Origin: an uncultured bacterium
GTDB taxonomy: Bacteria > Patescibacteriota > Minisyncoccia > Phycocordibacterales > UBA9973
Length of the DNA stretch: 7,922 nt
Direction of reading: 5' to 3'
NCBI GenBank assembly: GCA_937895685.1
Contig: CALBMC010000050.1
Location: forward strand, 1 to 7,922
The notes under the pieces are model-generated. The model was not told the DNA's origin. It did no database searches and saw only the letters and a list, made by a program, of their open reading frames with translations. Positions 1 through 5,945 of this stretch are shown one piece after another. The number at the start of each line of letters is the position of its first letter. Position 1 is the first letter of the stretch. Position numbers and translations under genes: made by a program.

Positions 1-184
1 TCCTTTTTATCTTATTTCTTTCTACGCTTGTTTTATAAGACTTTTTGGACAAAATTACGCCTATTTTGAGGGTTTCTGATTTTTTGTACCTAAACACAAA
101 AAGATCGTTTCCGATCTTTTTGTGGGGTGTTTTAATAAAAAAGTCTATTTCTTTTTGAGAGAATCTGAGGGCTTTTTTAATCAT
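1..184 (-). CDS. rnpA: Ribonuclease P protein component, partial (C-terminus beyond window edge)
   Basis: RnpA is the protein subunit of RNase P. It binds the catalytic RNA and helps it remove 5' leaders from precursor tRNAs. Translating the minus strand from the ATG at 184-182 gives 61 residues with no stop before the window edge. The N-terminus reads MIKKALRFSQKEIDFF, followed by a KIGVILSKKSYK strand and the family hallmark VERNKIKR at residues 54-61. This matches the usual RnpA pattern of a basic motif R-N-x-x-K-R after the central strand. The gene starts 7 bases after the rpmH stop, so the two are probably co-transcribed and perhaps translationally coupled; no Shine-Dalgarno is visible. 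Order and strand (rpmH-rnpA diverging from dnaA) is the classical bacterial origin arrangement and supports the call. Roughly half of a typical protein of about 110-120 residues is present. A 13-bp inverted repeat lies inside the coding sequence. Confidence 0.93.
   Translation of the reverse strand, partial: MIKKALRFSQKEIDFFIKTPHKKIGNDLFVFRYKKSETLKIGVILSKKSYKTSVERNKIKR
95..124. repeat. 13-bp perfect inverted repeat inside rnpA
   Basis: Positions 95-107 (CACAAAAAGATCG) and 112-124 are exact reverse complements around a 4-base loop (TTTC on the plus strand). It looks like a terminator stem, but it lies wholly within the rnpA reading frame, encoding about residues 21-30, and its T run is part of the stem rather than after it. 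It may be chance codon choice or an mRNA hairpin. Confidence 0.75.
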
Positions 185-191
185 TTCAAGC

Positions 192-326
192 TTAAACAGT
201 TACCTTTTTTCTTCCTTTGGCCTTTCTTCTTTTTATAACAGCCTTACCACTGGTTGTACTGTTTCTCTTCAAAAAGCCGTGAGTTCTAGCTCTTTTTCGT
301 TTTTTAGGATTATATGTAATTGACAT
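192..326 (-). CDS. rpmH: 50S ribosomal protein L34
   Basis: L34 is a small, very basic protein of the large ribosomal subunit that binds 23S rRNA. The minus strand encodes 44 residues from the ATG at 326-324 to TAA at 194-192. The protein starts MSITYNPKKRKRARTHGF and ends RRKAKGRKKVTV. The THGF motif (residues 15-18) and the C-terminal R-R-K-A-K-G-R-K-K sequence are diagnostic of L34, and 44 residues is the normal length. It is the first gene of a probable rpmH-rnpA unit that diverges from dnaA. The bases AGGG lie just before the start and may be a weak ribosome-binding site, one of very few purine-rich candidates in this window. The identification is essentially certain. Confidence 0.97.
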   Translation of the reverse strand: MSITYNPKKRKRARTHGFLKRNSTTSGKAVIKRRKAKGRKKVTV

Positions 327-333
327 ATTCCCT

Positions 334-362
334 ATAATTTCATAAAAAACGATTTTTGGCAA
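334..362 (-). promoter_or_regulatory. Candidate promoter of rpmH-rnpA
   Basis: Read on the minus strand, TTGCCA (362-357) is followed after 17 bases by AATTAT (339-334), which is preceded by TGA, giving a TGn extended -10. Transcription would begin at about 327, next to the ATG at 326, so the mRNA would be leaderless or nearly so. The match to consensus is only moderate, and chance hits are common in AT-rich DNA. Confidence 0.35.
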
Positions 363-378
363 ATTTATAACCTTTTTG

Positions 379-436
379 TTTTCAACACAAATCCACAGGA
401 TATAAACATATTTGTCTTTTTTTTATATTTTCCACA
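379..436 (+). promoter_or_regulatory. DnaA-box cluster upstream of dnaA
   Basis: Three 9-mers in the same orientation resemble the DnaA box TTWTNCACA: TTTTCAACA (379-387), AAATCCACA (389-397, one base later) and TTTTCCACA (428-436, a full match to the degenerate consensus). The last ends 7 bases before the TATAAT at 444-449. Binding of DnaA there could repress dnaA transcription, as known for dnaA autoregulation in other bacteria, and the cluster may also contribute to origin function. Box identity is by eye; function is inferred. Confidence 0.65.
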
Positions 437-443
437 GGTTGGG

Positions 444-449
444 TATAAT
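444..449 (+). promoter_or_regulatory. dnaA: Candidate dnaA -10 element
   Basis: A perfect TATAAT lies at 444-449. It would place the transcription start near 456, giving about 25 bases of leader before the ATG at 481. No good -35 is found 16-18 bases upstream, where the DNA is a T-rich run next to the DnaA box at 428-436. If this is the promoter, the alternative start ATG at 448 could not be used, because it overlaps the -10. Confidence 0.4.
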
Positions 450-480
450 GACAGGAATTAATCATAAACCAGTAAAAACA

Positions 481-1833
481 ATGGAAGGAAAGTTGATTTG
501 GGAGTCTTGTCTACAAACAATAAGCAAAGATGCTTCTGTTTCTAGAAACGCGTTTAATACTTGGTTTAAAAACACTCATTTTGTAAAAGAGGATGATGGA
601 ACAATTTGTGTCGGTGTACCTAACGATTTTATAAGAAACTGGTTGATTCAGAAATATCAAAAATTAATATTAAAAGTCCTTGTTGAAGTTGATCCAACAA
701 TAAGATCTGTTGATTTTCTTGTTACAAAAATGGATTCCAGACAAAACGAAAAAAAGGAAGTGATCCCTTCTGTTTTAGAAGAAAACACTTTACCTTTACA
801 AGATCTTTTTATAAACAAGGATGATAACCTAAACCCAAAATATACGTTCGACACTTTTATTGTTGGAGACTTTAACCACCTGGCTTACGCCGCAGCTCAA
901 GCTGTTATAGACAAACCGGGAATAAACTACAACCCTTTCTTCGTTTACGGGGGAACTGGTCTAGGAAAAACCCACCTCATTCAATCTATTGGGAACGAGA
1001 TAAGGAAAAGAAATAAAGAAAAGAAAATATATTACATGACACTCGAGCAATTTTATCTCGACTGTGTTAATGCTATTCAAAACAATAAAATAAATCTTTT
1101 TAAAGAAAAGTATAGAAAGTACGACGTTGTTATTATTGATGATGTTCAATTTATTGCAAAAAAGGATAGAACACAAGAAGAACTTTTTCACCTTTTTAAT
1201 ACTCTTTATGATGGAAATAAACAAATTATATTTTCTTCTGATAAACACCCTAACCATATTCCAGATCTAGAAAAAAGAATGCAGTCTCGTTTTTCAGCTG
1301 GAATGATAGTAGACATATCTGAGCCTGAATATGAGTCTAAAATGGCCATTTTAGGGGCAAAATTAAAGGATTTAGGGGTAGAAATAGCCCCTGATGTACT
1401 TGATTTCCTTGCTTCTTCAATCAGTGGAAGCATTAGAGAACTTGAAGGTAGTTTAAATGCTGTTTTGTGTCAGACAAAACTAAAACAAAAGGAATTAACA
1501 ATCAATGACGTAAAACAACTCGTAAGAAATAATATAAAACCAAAGAAGACTGTCTCTGTTCCTGAAGTAGTAAAAATTGTTTCTCTTTTTTACAACCTAG
1601 ACGAAGGAGTTTTGTATGAAAAAACCAGAAGAAAAGAAATTGTTAGAGCAAGACAGGTTGCTATGTATATTTTAAGGGAAGACTTTAATGTTTCTTATCC
1701 TCATATTGGCCAAAGTTTAGGAGGAAAAGATCACACAACAGTGATTCATTCTTGTTTAAAAATAAAAGAAGAGTTAAAAGAAGACCAAAACCTTTCAAAC
1801 GAAGTAGAACAGATAAGAGCCATGTTTAAATAG
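481..1833 (+). CDS. dnaA: Chromosomal replication initiator protein DnaA
   Basis: DnaA is the AAA+ ATPase that binds DnaA boxes at oriC, melts the origin and recruits the replicative helicase. From the ATG at 481 it has 450 residues, a normal length. Domain I is at about 1-80 (EGKLIWESCLQ, NTWFKNTHF), with a variable linker to about 115. The AAA+ domain follows, with Walker A GGTGLGKT at 157-164, Walker B VVIIDDVQF at 216-224, sensor I IIFSSD near 250, an RMQSRF arginine-finger region near 270 and sensor II SIRELEGSLN near 318. The DNA-binding domain IV carries the DnaA signature GKDHTTVIHSC at about 415-425. Start choice is uncertain. In-frame TTG 412 and ATG 448 lie upstream, but 448 overlaps a TATAAT and the family N-terminus aligns best with 481. 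DnaA-box-like sites lie on both sides, consistent with an origin and autoregulation. The gene ends with TAG. Confidence 0.96.
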   Translation: MEGKLIWESCLQTISKDASVSRNAFNTWFKNTHFVKEDDGTICVGVPNDFIRNWLIQKYQKLILKVLVEVDPTIRSVDFLVTKMDSRQNEKKEVIPSVLEENTLPLQDLFINKDDNLNPKYTFDTFIVGDFNHLAYAAAQAVIDKPGINYNPFFVYGGTGLGKTHLIQSIGNEIRKRNKEKKIYYMTLEQFYLDCVNAIQNNKINLFKEKYRKYDVVIIDDVQFIAKKDRTQEELFHLFNTLYDGNKQIIFSSDKHPNHIPDLEKRMQSRFSAGMIVDISEPEYESKMAILGAKLKDLGVEIAPDVLDFLASSISGSIRELEGSLNAVLCQTKLKQKELTINDVKQLVRNNIKPKKTVSVPEVVKIVSLFYNLDEGVLYEKTRRKEIVRARQVAMYILREDFNVSYPHIGQSLGGKDHTTVIHSCLKIKEELKEDQNLSNEVEQIRAMFK

Positions 1834-1834
1834 T

Positions 1835-1843
1835 TGTTGAAAA
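1835..1843 (-). promoter_or_regulatory. DnaA-box-like 9-mer, reverse orientation
   Basis: TGTTGAAAA here is the exact reverse complement of the TTTTCAACA seen at 379-387 and 1937-1945. It begins 1 base after the dnaA stop codon. It differs from TTATCCACA at two positions, but the exact repetition in both flanks of dnaA suggests a lineage-specific box variant. Confidence 0.5.
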
Positions 1844-1936
1844 CTTATGAAAAAACAAACAGAAAAGTTAATAACTAAAGAAATATTTATGAAGACTAAA
1901 AAGTTATTATTTGTTTTTAATCTAAATCACAGTAGC

Positions 1937-1945
1937 TTTTCAACA
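1937..1945 (+). promoter_or_regulatory. DnaA-box-like 9-mer
   Basis: TTTTCAACA is identical to the copy at 379-387 upstream of dnaA and inverted relative to the one at 1835-1843. It lies in the middle of the putative origin. Confidence 0.5.
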
Positions 1946-1989
1946 GACGAAAAATCTATTCTACCTTTTAAAAATAATGGTTTTAAAAG

Positions 1990-2007
1990 TTTTCTACAGT
2001 TTCCACA
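1990..2007 (+). promoter_or_regulatory. Tandem pair of DnaA-box-like 9-mers next to AT-rich DNA
   Basis: TTTTCTACA (1990-1998) is followed with no gap by GTTTCCACA (1999-2007), in the same orientation. Close pairs of boxes beside the unwinding element are typical of basal origin units. Here the adjacent downstream DNA (about 2011-2051) is nearly pure A and T. The sites may also control dnaN. Confidence 0.55.
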
Positions 2008-2051
2008 GACCCATCTTAATCATAATATCTTTATATATAAAAACTAATAAT

Positions 2052-3149
2052 ATGAAAGCAAAAGTAGTGTGTGAAGAATTTAAAAATGCAGTTTTAAAAA
2101 CAGAGAGATGTGTTGGTAAAAATTTATCTCTACCGGTTCTTTCTAATATTCTAGTTCTTGTTAAAGAAGATGGAGTTTGCTTGAGAGCAACAAACTTAAG
2201 TATTGGTATAGAAATTAAAATAAAAGCAGAAACACAAGAAGAAGGAGTTATTGCTGTTGATCCTATCGTTTTAAAATCAGTTTTAAGCGGTCTAGAAGGC
2301 GGTATGGAGATAGATATAGAAGAAACTGAGGGTAATCTAGTTTTAAAGACAAACAAGTCAGAATACTTAATTAAAGGGGTTTCTTTTGATGACTTTCCAA
2401 CACTACCACAAAAGAGTGGAGAAATATTTAATATTGACCCAGAAGATATTGCTTTAGGTATAAGAAAAGTTTCATTTAGCTCTTCGTTGAGTGATATAAA
2501 ACCTGAAATAGCTTCTGTTTACATATACAGTGATGCAAATAAACTTATTTTTGTATCAACAGACACATTTAGACTTTCTGAATTTAAAATCGAGTATAAA
2601 AAAGACATATCTTTTAAACCCGTAATTATTCCAATAAAAAATGCTGTTTTAATAGAAAAGTTATTAGAAGAAGTTAGTGGTTCAATTGACTTTCACAACA
2701 GCGGAACAGGAATAACTATTATTGGAGAAAATATTTATATATCGAGCAGGGTTGTTGATGGTATTTACCCAGACTACAGACAAATAATTCCAAAGGAAAA
2801 AAGTACAACAGCTGTATTTCTAAGGGCAGATCTATCTCGTGTTTTTAAGACTGTTTCAACTTTCTCTGATAGATTTAACAATGTTTTATTGAAAATTAAT
2901 AAAGAAGATAAAAATATTGAAATAAAAACAGAAAATCAAGACACTGGTAAAATGGATGAGAATATAAAAGCGAGTATAGAAGGAGAAAGTCTTGTTGTTA
3001 ATTTAAACTATAAATATATAGCCGATTTTATTAATAATTTAAATTCAGAAAAAATATCAATAGAATTAACAACCCCTCAAAAACCAATTGTTTTTAGAGG
3101 TGTTAATTTAAATAACTATACTTACTTGGTTATGCCAATGAATAGGTAA
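2052..3149 (+). CDS. dnaN: DNA polymerase III beta subunit (sliding clamp)
   Basis: The beta clamp is a ring-shaped homodimer that holds DNA polymerase III on DNA and docks many repair and replication partners. The chosen ATG at 2052 gives 365 residues, the usual length, and the normal family N-terminus MKAKVVCEEF. An in-frame ATG at 1977 would add 25 residues encoded by the DnaA-box region and is rejected. Typical features are RCVGKNLSLPVLSNILV at about 19-35, DDFPTLP at about 113-119, VSTDTFRLSEF at about 168-178, and the C-terminal YLVMPMNR, part of the partner-binding cleft. These fit the three-domain clamp fold (about 1-120, 121-245, 246-365). No Shine-Dalgarno is seen; an AT-rich TATATA-type -10 lies at 2033-2041, so the leader would be very short. 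The stop TAA shares its last base with the next gene's ATG, implying translational coupling. Confidence 0.96.
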   Translation: MKAKVVCEEFKNAVLKTERCVGKNLSLPVLSNILVLVKEDGVCLRATNLSIGIEIKIKAETQEEGVIAVDPIVLKSVLSGLEGGMEIDIEETEGNLVLKTNKSEYLIKGVSFDDFPTLPQKSGEIFNIDPEDIALGIRKVSFSSSLSDIKPEIASVYIYSDANKLIFVSTDTFRLSEFKIEYKKDISFKPVIIPIKNAVLIEKLLEEVSGSIDFHNSGTGITIIGENIYISSRVVDGIYPDYRQIIPKEKSTTAVFLRADLSRVFKTVSTFSDRFNNVLLKINKEDKNIEIKTENQDTGKMDENIKASIEGESLVVNLNYKYIADFINNLNSEKISIELTTPQKPIVFRGVNLNNYTYLVMPMNR

Positions 3150-3415
3150 TGGAAAATATTTCTGAAAATTTAAAAAAATGGAGAGACTCTCTAAAAAATT
3201 CTTCTTCTAATAAAGAAAAGATAAAAAAAATATTTTCAGAGGTCATACCAAAAGCCAAAGGCTCTCTAAAATACAAAATAAATAAAAACACCCTGATTCT
3301 AAGTTCCAAATCAGTTGTTAGGGATTATATAAAAAATAAAAAGGATGATTTAATTTTAGAATTTAAGAAAGAAGGTATTTTAATAGAAGATATAATATTT
3401 TCTATTCTAGATTAA
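3149..3415 (+). CDS. Small DUF721/DciA-like protein
   Basis: The gene encodes 88 residues and begins at the last base of the dnaN stop codon (TAATG), so it is very likely translated by coupling with dnaN. No Shine-Dalgarno is needed or seen. The N-terminal 30 residues are charged and probably helical (NLKKWRDSL, KEKIKKIF). The rest follows the DUF721 pattern: a basic K-Y-K-I strand, NTLILSSKSVVRDYIKNKKDDLI, and a final strand IEDIIFSIL, suggesting a compact KH-like alpha/beta fold. In other bacteria DUF721 proteins include DciA, a loader or partner of the replicative helicase DnaB, often encoded near recF or dnaN. By context I infer a role in replication. The protein is shorter than typical DciA and similarity is by pattern only, so the name is provisional. 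Its last 14 coding bases overlap the end of the convergent penicillin-binding protein gene. Confidence 0.6.
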   Translation: MENISENLKKWRDSLKNSSSNKEKIKKIFSEVIPKAKGSLKYKINKNTLILSSKSVVRDYIKNKKDDLILEFKKEGILIEDIIFSILD

Positions 3416-5897
3416 TTATTATAGATTCTTCTTTTTTATTAAAAACAGAATCATACACAACAACCTTTAGATTAAAAGAAGAAACTCCGTCAACAAAAGA
3501 AGAAGGGACAAATGAAAATTCTTTACTATTAACACTTGAAACAAAAGTGTTGTCTATAAAATAATCTGCTTTTTGAAAAGGGTATTTACCAGAGTAGGAA
3601 AGTTCTATGTTTAATAATGAATTTTTATTTACAGAAGAAGAGAAGGTGTCCTTGAAAGAAATATCTGGGATATTTTCTGGTGTATGGATGTCGTCATAAT
3701 TTTCTGGAACATCATTCTCGTCATAAACTGGATATTTATATTTATTTTTTTCCCACCAATCCCTAACCCCAAACTCCCACCTTTCATACTGAGAGTCACT
3801 GTTTGGATTTAAAGGAGCGGGACCATTTGGGTCTGTTTTATTTATCCAATGAAGAATACTGTGAACGTCTGTAACAACAATCTCACCAAGTGTTTCTGTT
3901 GGAGTATATTCCGTTGCTAGTTTGCCAGAAATTTTATCTATTAGATAAGATTTACCCCCCAGCCAAACACCACGAAGAACTGGTTTAGAATCAAGTCCTA
4001 ATATTGAAGGAGAAGGAAAAACCTCGCTTTCTTTTTTTGAAACAGCAAAAGACGTTATTTCATTCCAAATAGGACCAGCCAGTCCAGCTCCTCCTTTTTT
4101 CATTGGTTTATTGTCGTTATTTCCAACCCAAACACCAATTGTGTAAGAAGGAGTGTAGCCCACAGTCCAAGCGTCCTTATTGTTGTTTGTTGTTCCTGTT
4201 TTTACAGCAACAGAATGCCCTCTTATTTCAAGAACAGACCCACTTCCAAAAGTTGGTATTCTCGCTTTATTATCAGAGAGTATGTCTGATATTTGGTAAG
4301 CAACATTTTCTGGTAATACTTGTGATTTAGTAAAATCTTTTCTTTCTTCTAAAATTTCACCATTAATATTTTCTACTTTTAATACAGCGCTTGGTTCTAC
4401 AAAGTTTCCATTATTAGCAAAAACAGAATAAGCGCTTGTTAAGTCTAATAGTTTCACCTCTCCTCCTCCGATAACAAGAGTTAGTCCATATCTAGAAGGA
4501 TCTGTAAGTGTTTTTATTCCCATTTCCCTCGCTGTTTTTATTGCATCATTTATACCAACCAAATAAAGAGTTTTTACTGCAGGGATGTTTATTGACTGAG
4601 CAAGAGCGTCTTTTATTGTCATTGGTCCTCGATAGGCATTGTCATAGTTCTGAGGGCTATAACAGTCTCCAGCTGAAGCTCCTGGTTTTGGATTTCCATA
4701 AACATCACAGGTTGTTTGAAATTCTGTTTTCACATCAAAAAGGACTGTTTCAGGGGAGTAACCTTCTTTAAAGGCTGTTGCGTAAATTATTGGTTTAAAA
4801 GCAGAACCTGGCTGTCTGGTTGCTGTTGCCACGTTAAATTTCCCGTCGATCTTTTCATCGAAGTAATCTCTTGAGCCTGTCATTGATAGAATTTCTCCTG
4901 TTCTAGAGTCTAAGACAACACTGGCCGCGTTGCTTGCGTCATAAAGACCCTCGTTTTCGTTTGCCTTTCTTTTTACGACCTCCTCTGCTTTTTCTTGTAT
5001 TTCATAATCAAGAGTTGTGATAACTTTTAATCCACCAGAGAGAACCATCTCCTCTCCATATTTTTGTTCTAAATATTCTTTTACATAAAAAACAAAATGA
5101 GGTGCTTTTATGCCAGTTTTTTCTTCCGGTAAAAAGACAACTTCTTCAGATCGAGATGCTTCATACTCTTCTTCTGTTATAAAACCAAGATCCAACATCT
5201 TCTTTAAGGTAAAGTTCTTTCTTTCTTCTAGGGCATCAAGGTGTTTTCCAAATGGGGAATAATAACTTGGTGCTTTTGGGAGAGAGGCCAAATAGGAGGC
5301 CTCCGCTATTGTTAATTCTGAGGCTTTTTTACCAAAATATGTTTCAGAAGCCTCCTCTATTCCATAGATATTTCCTCCATAAGGGGCTTCGTTTAAATAT
5401 ATTTCAAGAATTTGCTCTTTAGTTAAAACCTTTTCTATTTTTACAGCTAAAACCCATTCCTTAACTTTTCTTGTTATAGTTTTATCTTTTGTTAAAAGGG
5501 TGTTTTTTATTATTTGTTGAGTTATTGTTGATCCTCCTTGAGAAAAACCTCCGGTTGTTATATTAACCAAAACCGCTCGAAGAAAAGAAAGGGGTCTTAT
5601 TCCGTGGTGTTGATAAAATTTATCGTCTTCAAGAGCAACGGTGGCGTTTTTTATATTATTCCCCATTTCAGCGTACGGAATAACGGTTCTTTTTATATTT
5701 CCATGAACATCATAAAGAAGAATTTCCCCTGTTCTGTCGTATATTTTTGTTGAACTAGCCACTACCCGCGATTCAAAAGTTGAAAAATCTGGGAGTTTAA
5801 GAGAAAGCACCCAAAAAATCACAATTGATGTAAAGAAAAAACCAAGAGCTAGTAATAGTAGAACAACAGTGCTTCTTTTTATCTTTAAATTCTTCAT
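3402..5897 (-). CDS. Class A penicillin-binding protein (PBP1A family, bifunctional)
   Basis: This is a membrane-anchored peptidoglycan synthase with a glycosyltransferase that polymerises lipid II and a transpeptidase that cross-links the stem peptides. The ATG at 5897 gives 831 residues; an in-frame GTG 18 bases upstream is less likely. One transmembrane helix spans about 10-32, preceded by lysines and arginine (cytoplasm-in). The GT51 domain shows TVALEDDKFYQHHG with catalytic Glu90, then GGSTITQQ at about 121-128 and KVLTKEQILEIYLNE near 156-170. The transpeptidase domain has SAFK (Ser365, Lys368), SIN at 435-437 and KTGTT at 566-570, all intact. Two cysteines (about 397 and 411) could form a disulfide. 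After about residue 640 a Trp- and Pro-rich linker leads to a final segment of about 75 residues with an Ig-like beta pattern. Its 5' end diverges from tyrS over 48 bp; its 3' end overlaps the DciA-like gene with no terminator seen. Confidence 0.95.
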   Translation of the reverse strand: MKNLKIKRSTVVLLLLALGFFFTSIVIFWVLSLKLPDFSTFESRVVASSTKIYDRTGEILLYDVHGNIKRTVIPYAEMGNNIKNATVALEDDKFYQHHGIRPLSFLRAVLVNITTGGFSQGGSTITQQIIKNTLLTKDKTITRKVKEWVLAVKIEKVLTKEQILEIYLNEAPYGGNIYGIEEASETYFGKKASELTIAEASYLASLPKAPSYYSPFGKHLDALEERKNFTLKKMLDLGFITEEEYEASRSEEVVFLPEEKTGIKAPHFVFYVKEYLEQKYGEEMVLSGGLKVITTLDYEIQEKAEEVVKRKANENEGLYDASNAASVVLDSRTGEILSMTGSRDYFDEKIDGKFNVATATRQPGSAFKPIIYATAFKEGYSPETVLFDVKTEFQTTCDVYGNPKPGASAGDCYSPQNYDNAYRGPMTIKDALAQSINIPAVKTLYLVGINDAIKTAREMGIKTLTDPSRYGLTLVIGGGEVKLLDLTSAYSVFANNGNFVEPSAVLKVENINGEILEERKDFTKSQVLPENVAYQISDILSDNKARIPTFGSGSVLEIRGHSVAVKTGTTNNNKDAWTVGYTPSYTIGVWVGNNDNKPMKKGGAGLAGPIWNEITSFAVSKKESEVFPSPSILGLDSKPVLRGVWLGGKSYLIDKISGKLATEYTPTETLGEIVVTDVHSILHWINKTDPNGPAPLNPNSDSQYERWEFGVRDWWEKNKYKYPVYDENDVPENYDDIHTPENIPDISFKDTFSSSVNKNSLLNIELSYSGKYPFQKADYFIDNTFVSSVNSKEFSFVPSSFVDGVSSFNLKVVVYDSVFNKKEESIIINLE

Positions 5898-5905
5898 ATT
5901 AGTAA

Positions 5906-5914
5906 AGAATAACA
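5906..5914 (-). promoter_or_regulatory. Candidate extended -10 promoter for the penicillin-binding protein gene
   Basis: On the minus strand TGTTATTCT (5914-5906) is a TGn extended -10 with a 4 of 6 match in the hexamer. No -35 is evident. Its 3' end is 8 bases from the ATG at 5897, so the transcript would start at about 5899 with an almost absent leader. Confidence 0.4.
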
Positions 5915-5930
5915 CAACAAAAGCCTCTCG

Positions 5931-5939
5931 TGGTATATT
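5931..5939 (+). promoter_or_regulatory. Candidate extended -10 promoter for tyrS (leaderless)
   Basis: TGGTATATT (5931-5939) is an extended -10 with a 5 of 6 match in the hexamer. Six bases separate it from the ATG at 5946, the usual distance from -10 to the transcription start, so transcription and translation would begin at the same base. No Shine-Dalgarno precedes the start; the bases there are ATTATTTTT. Confidence 0.5.
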
Positions 5940-5945
5940 ATTTTT

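Larger units (their letters stand above)
1834..2051. other. oriC: Putative replication origin (oriC) in the dnaA-dnaN spacer
   Basis: This 218-bp spacer is extremely AT-rich and holds four DnaA-box-like 9-mers. The segment from about 2011 to 2051 is almost all A and T and could be the unwinding element. The dnaA-dnaN gap is the commonest origin site where the gene order is rpmH-dnaA-dnaN. A 66-codon open frame (1847-2047) crosses it, but it has low complexity and no family resemblance, so I do not call it a gene. The origin assignment is an inference from boxes, composition and gene order; GC skew of the full genome was not available. Confidence 0.65.

Noticed and set aside
95..124. Intergenic rho-independent terminator left of rpmH
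   Set aside because: Minus-strand translation shows the hairpin lies inside rnpA, so it is not an intergenic terminator.
320..338. TTGACA (320-325) and TATAAT (333-338) on the plus strand as a dnaA promoter
   Set aside because: The spacing is 7 bases instead of about 17, and TTGACA is simply the antisense of the first codons of rpmH. A TTGACA-TAAAAA pair at 17 bases exists but its -10 is poor.
1847..2047. A 66-codon open frame filling the dnaA-dnaN spacer
   Set aside because: It runs through several DnaA-box-like sites, has low-complexity composition and no recognisable family, and lies where an origin is expected. A small real peptide cannot be fully excluded.
1977..2051. Upstream in-frame ATG that would lengthen dnaN by 25 residues
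   Set aside because: The extra residues are encoded by DnaA-box and AT-rich DNA, and the clamp family begins at the residues encoded from 2052.
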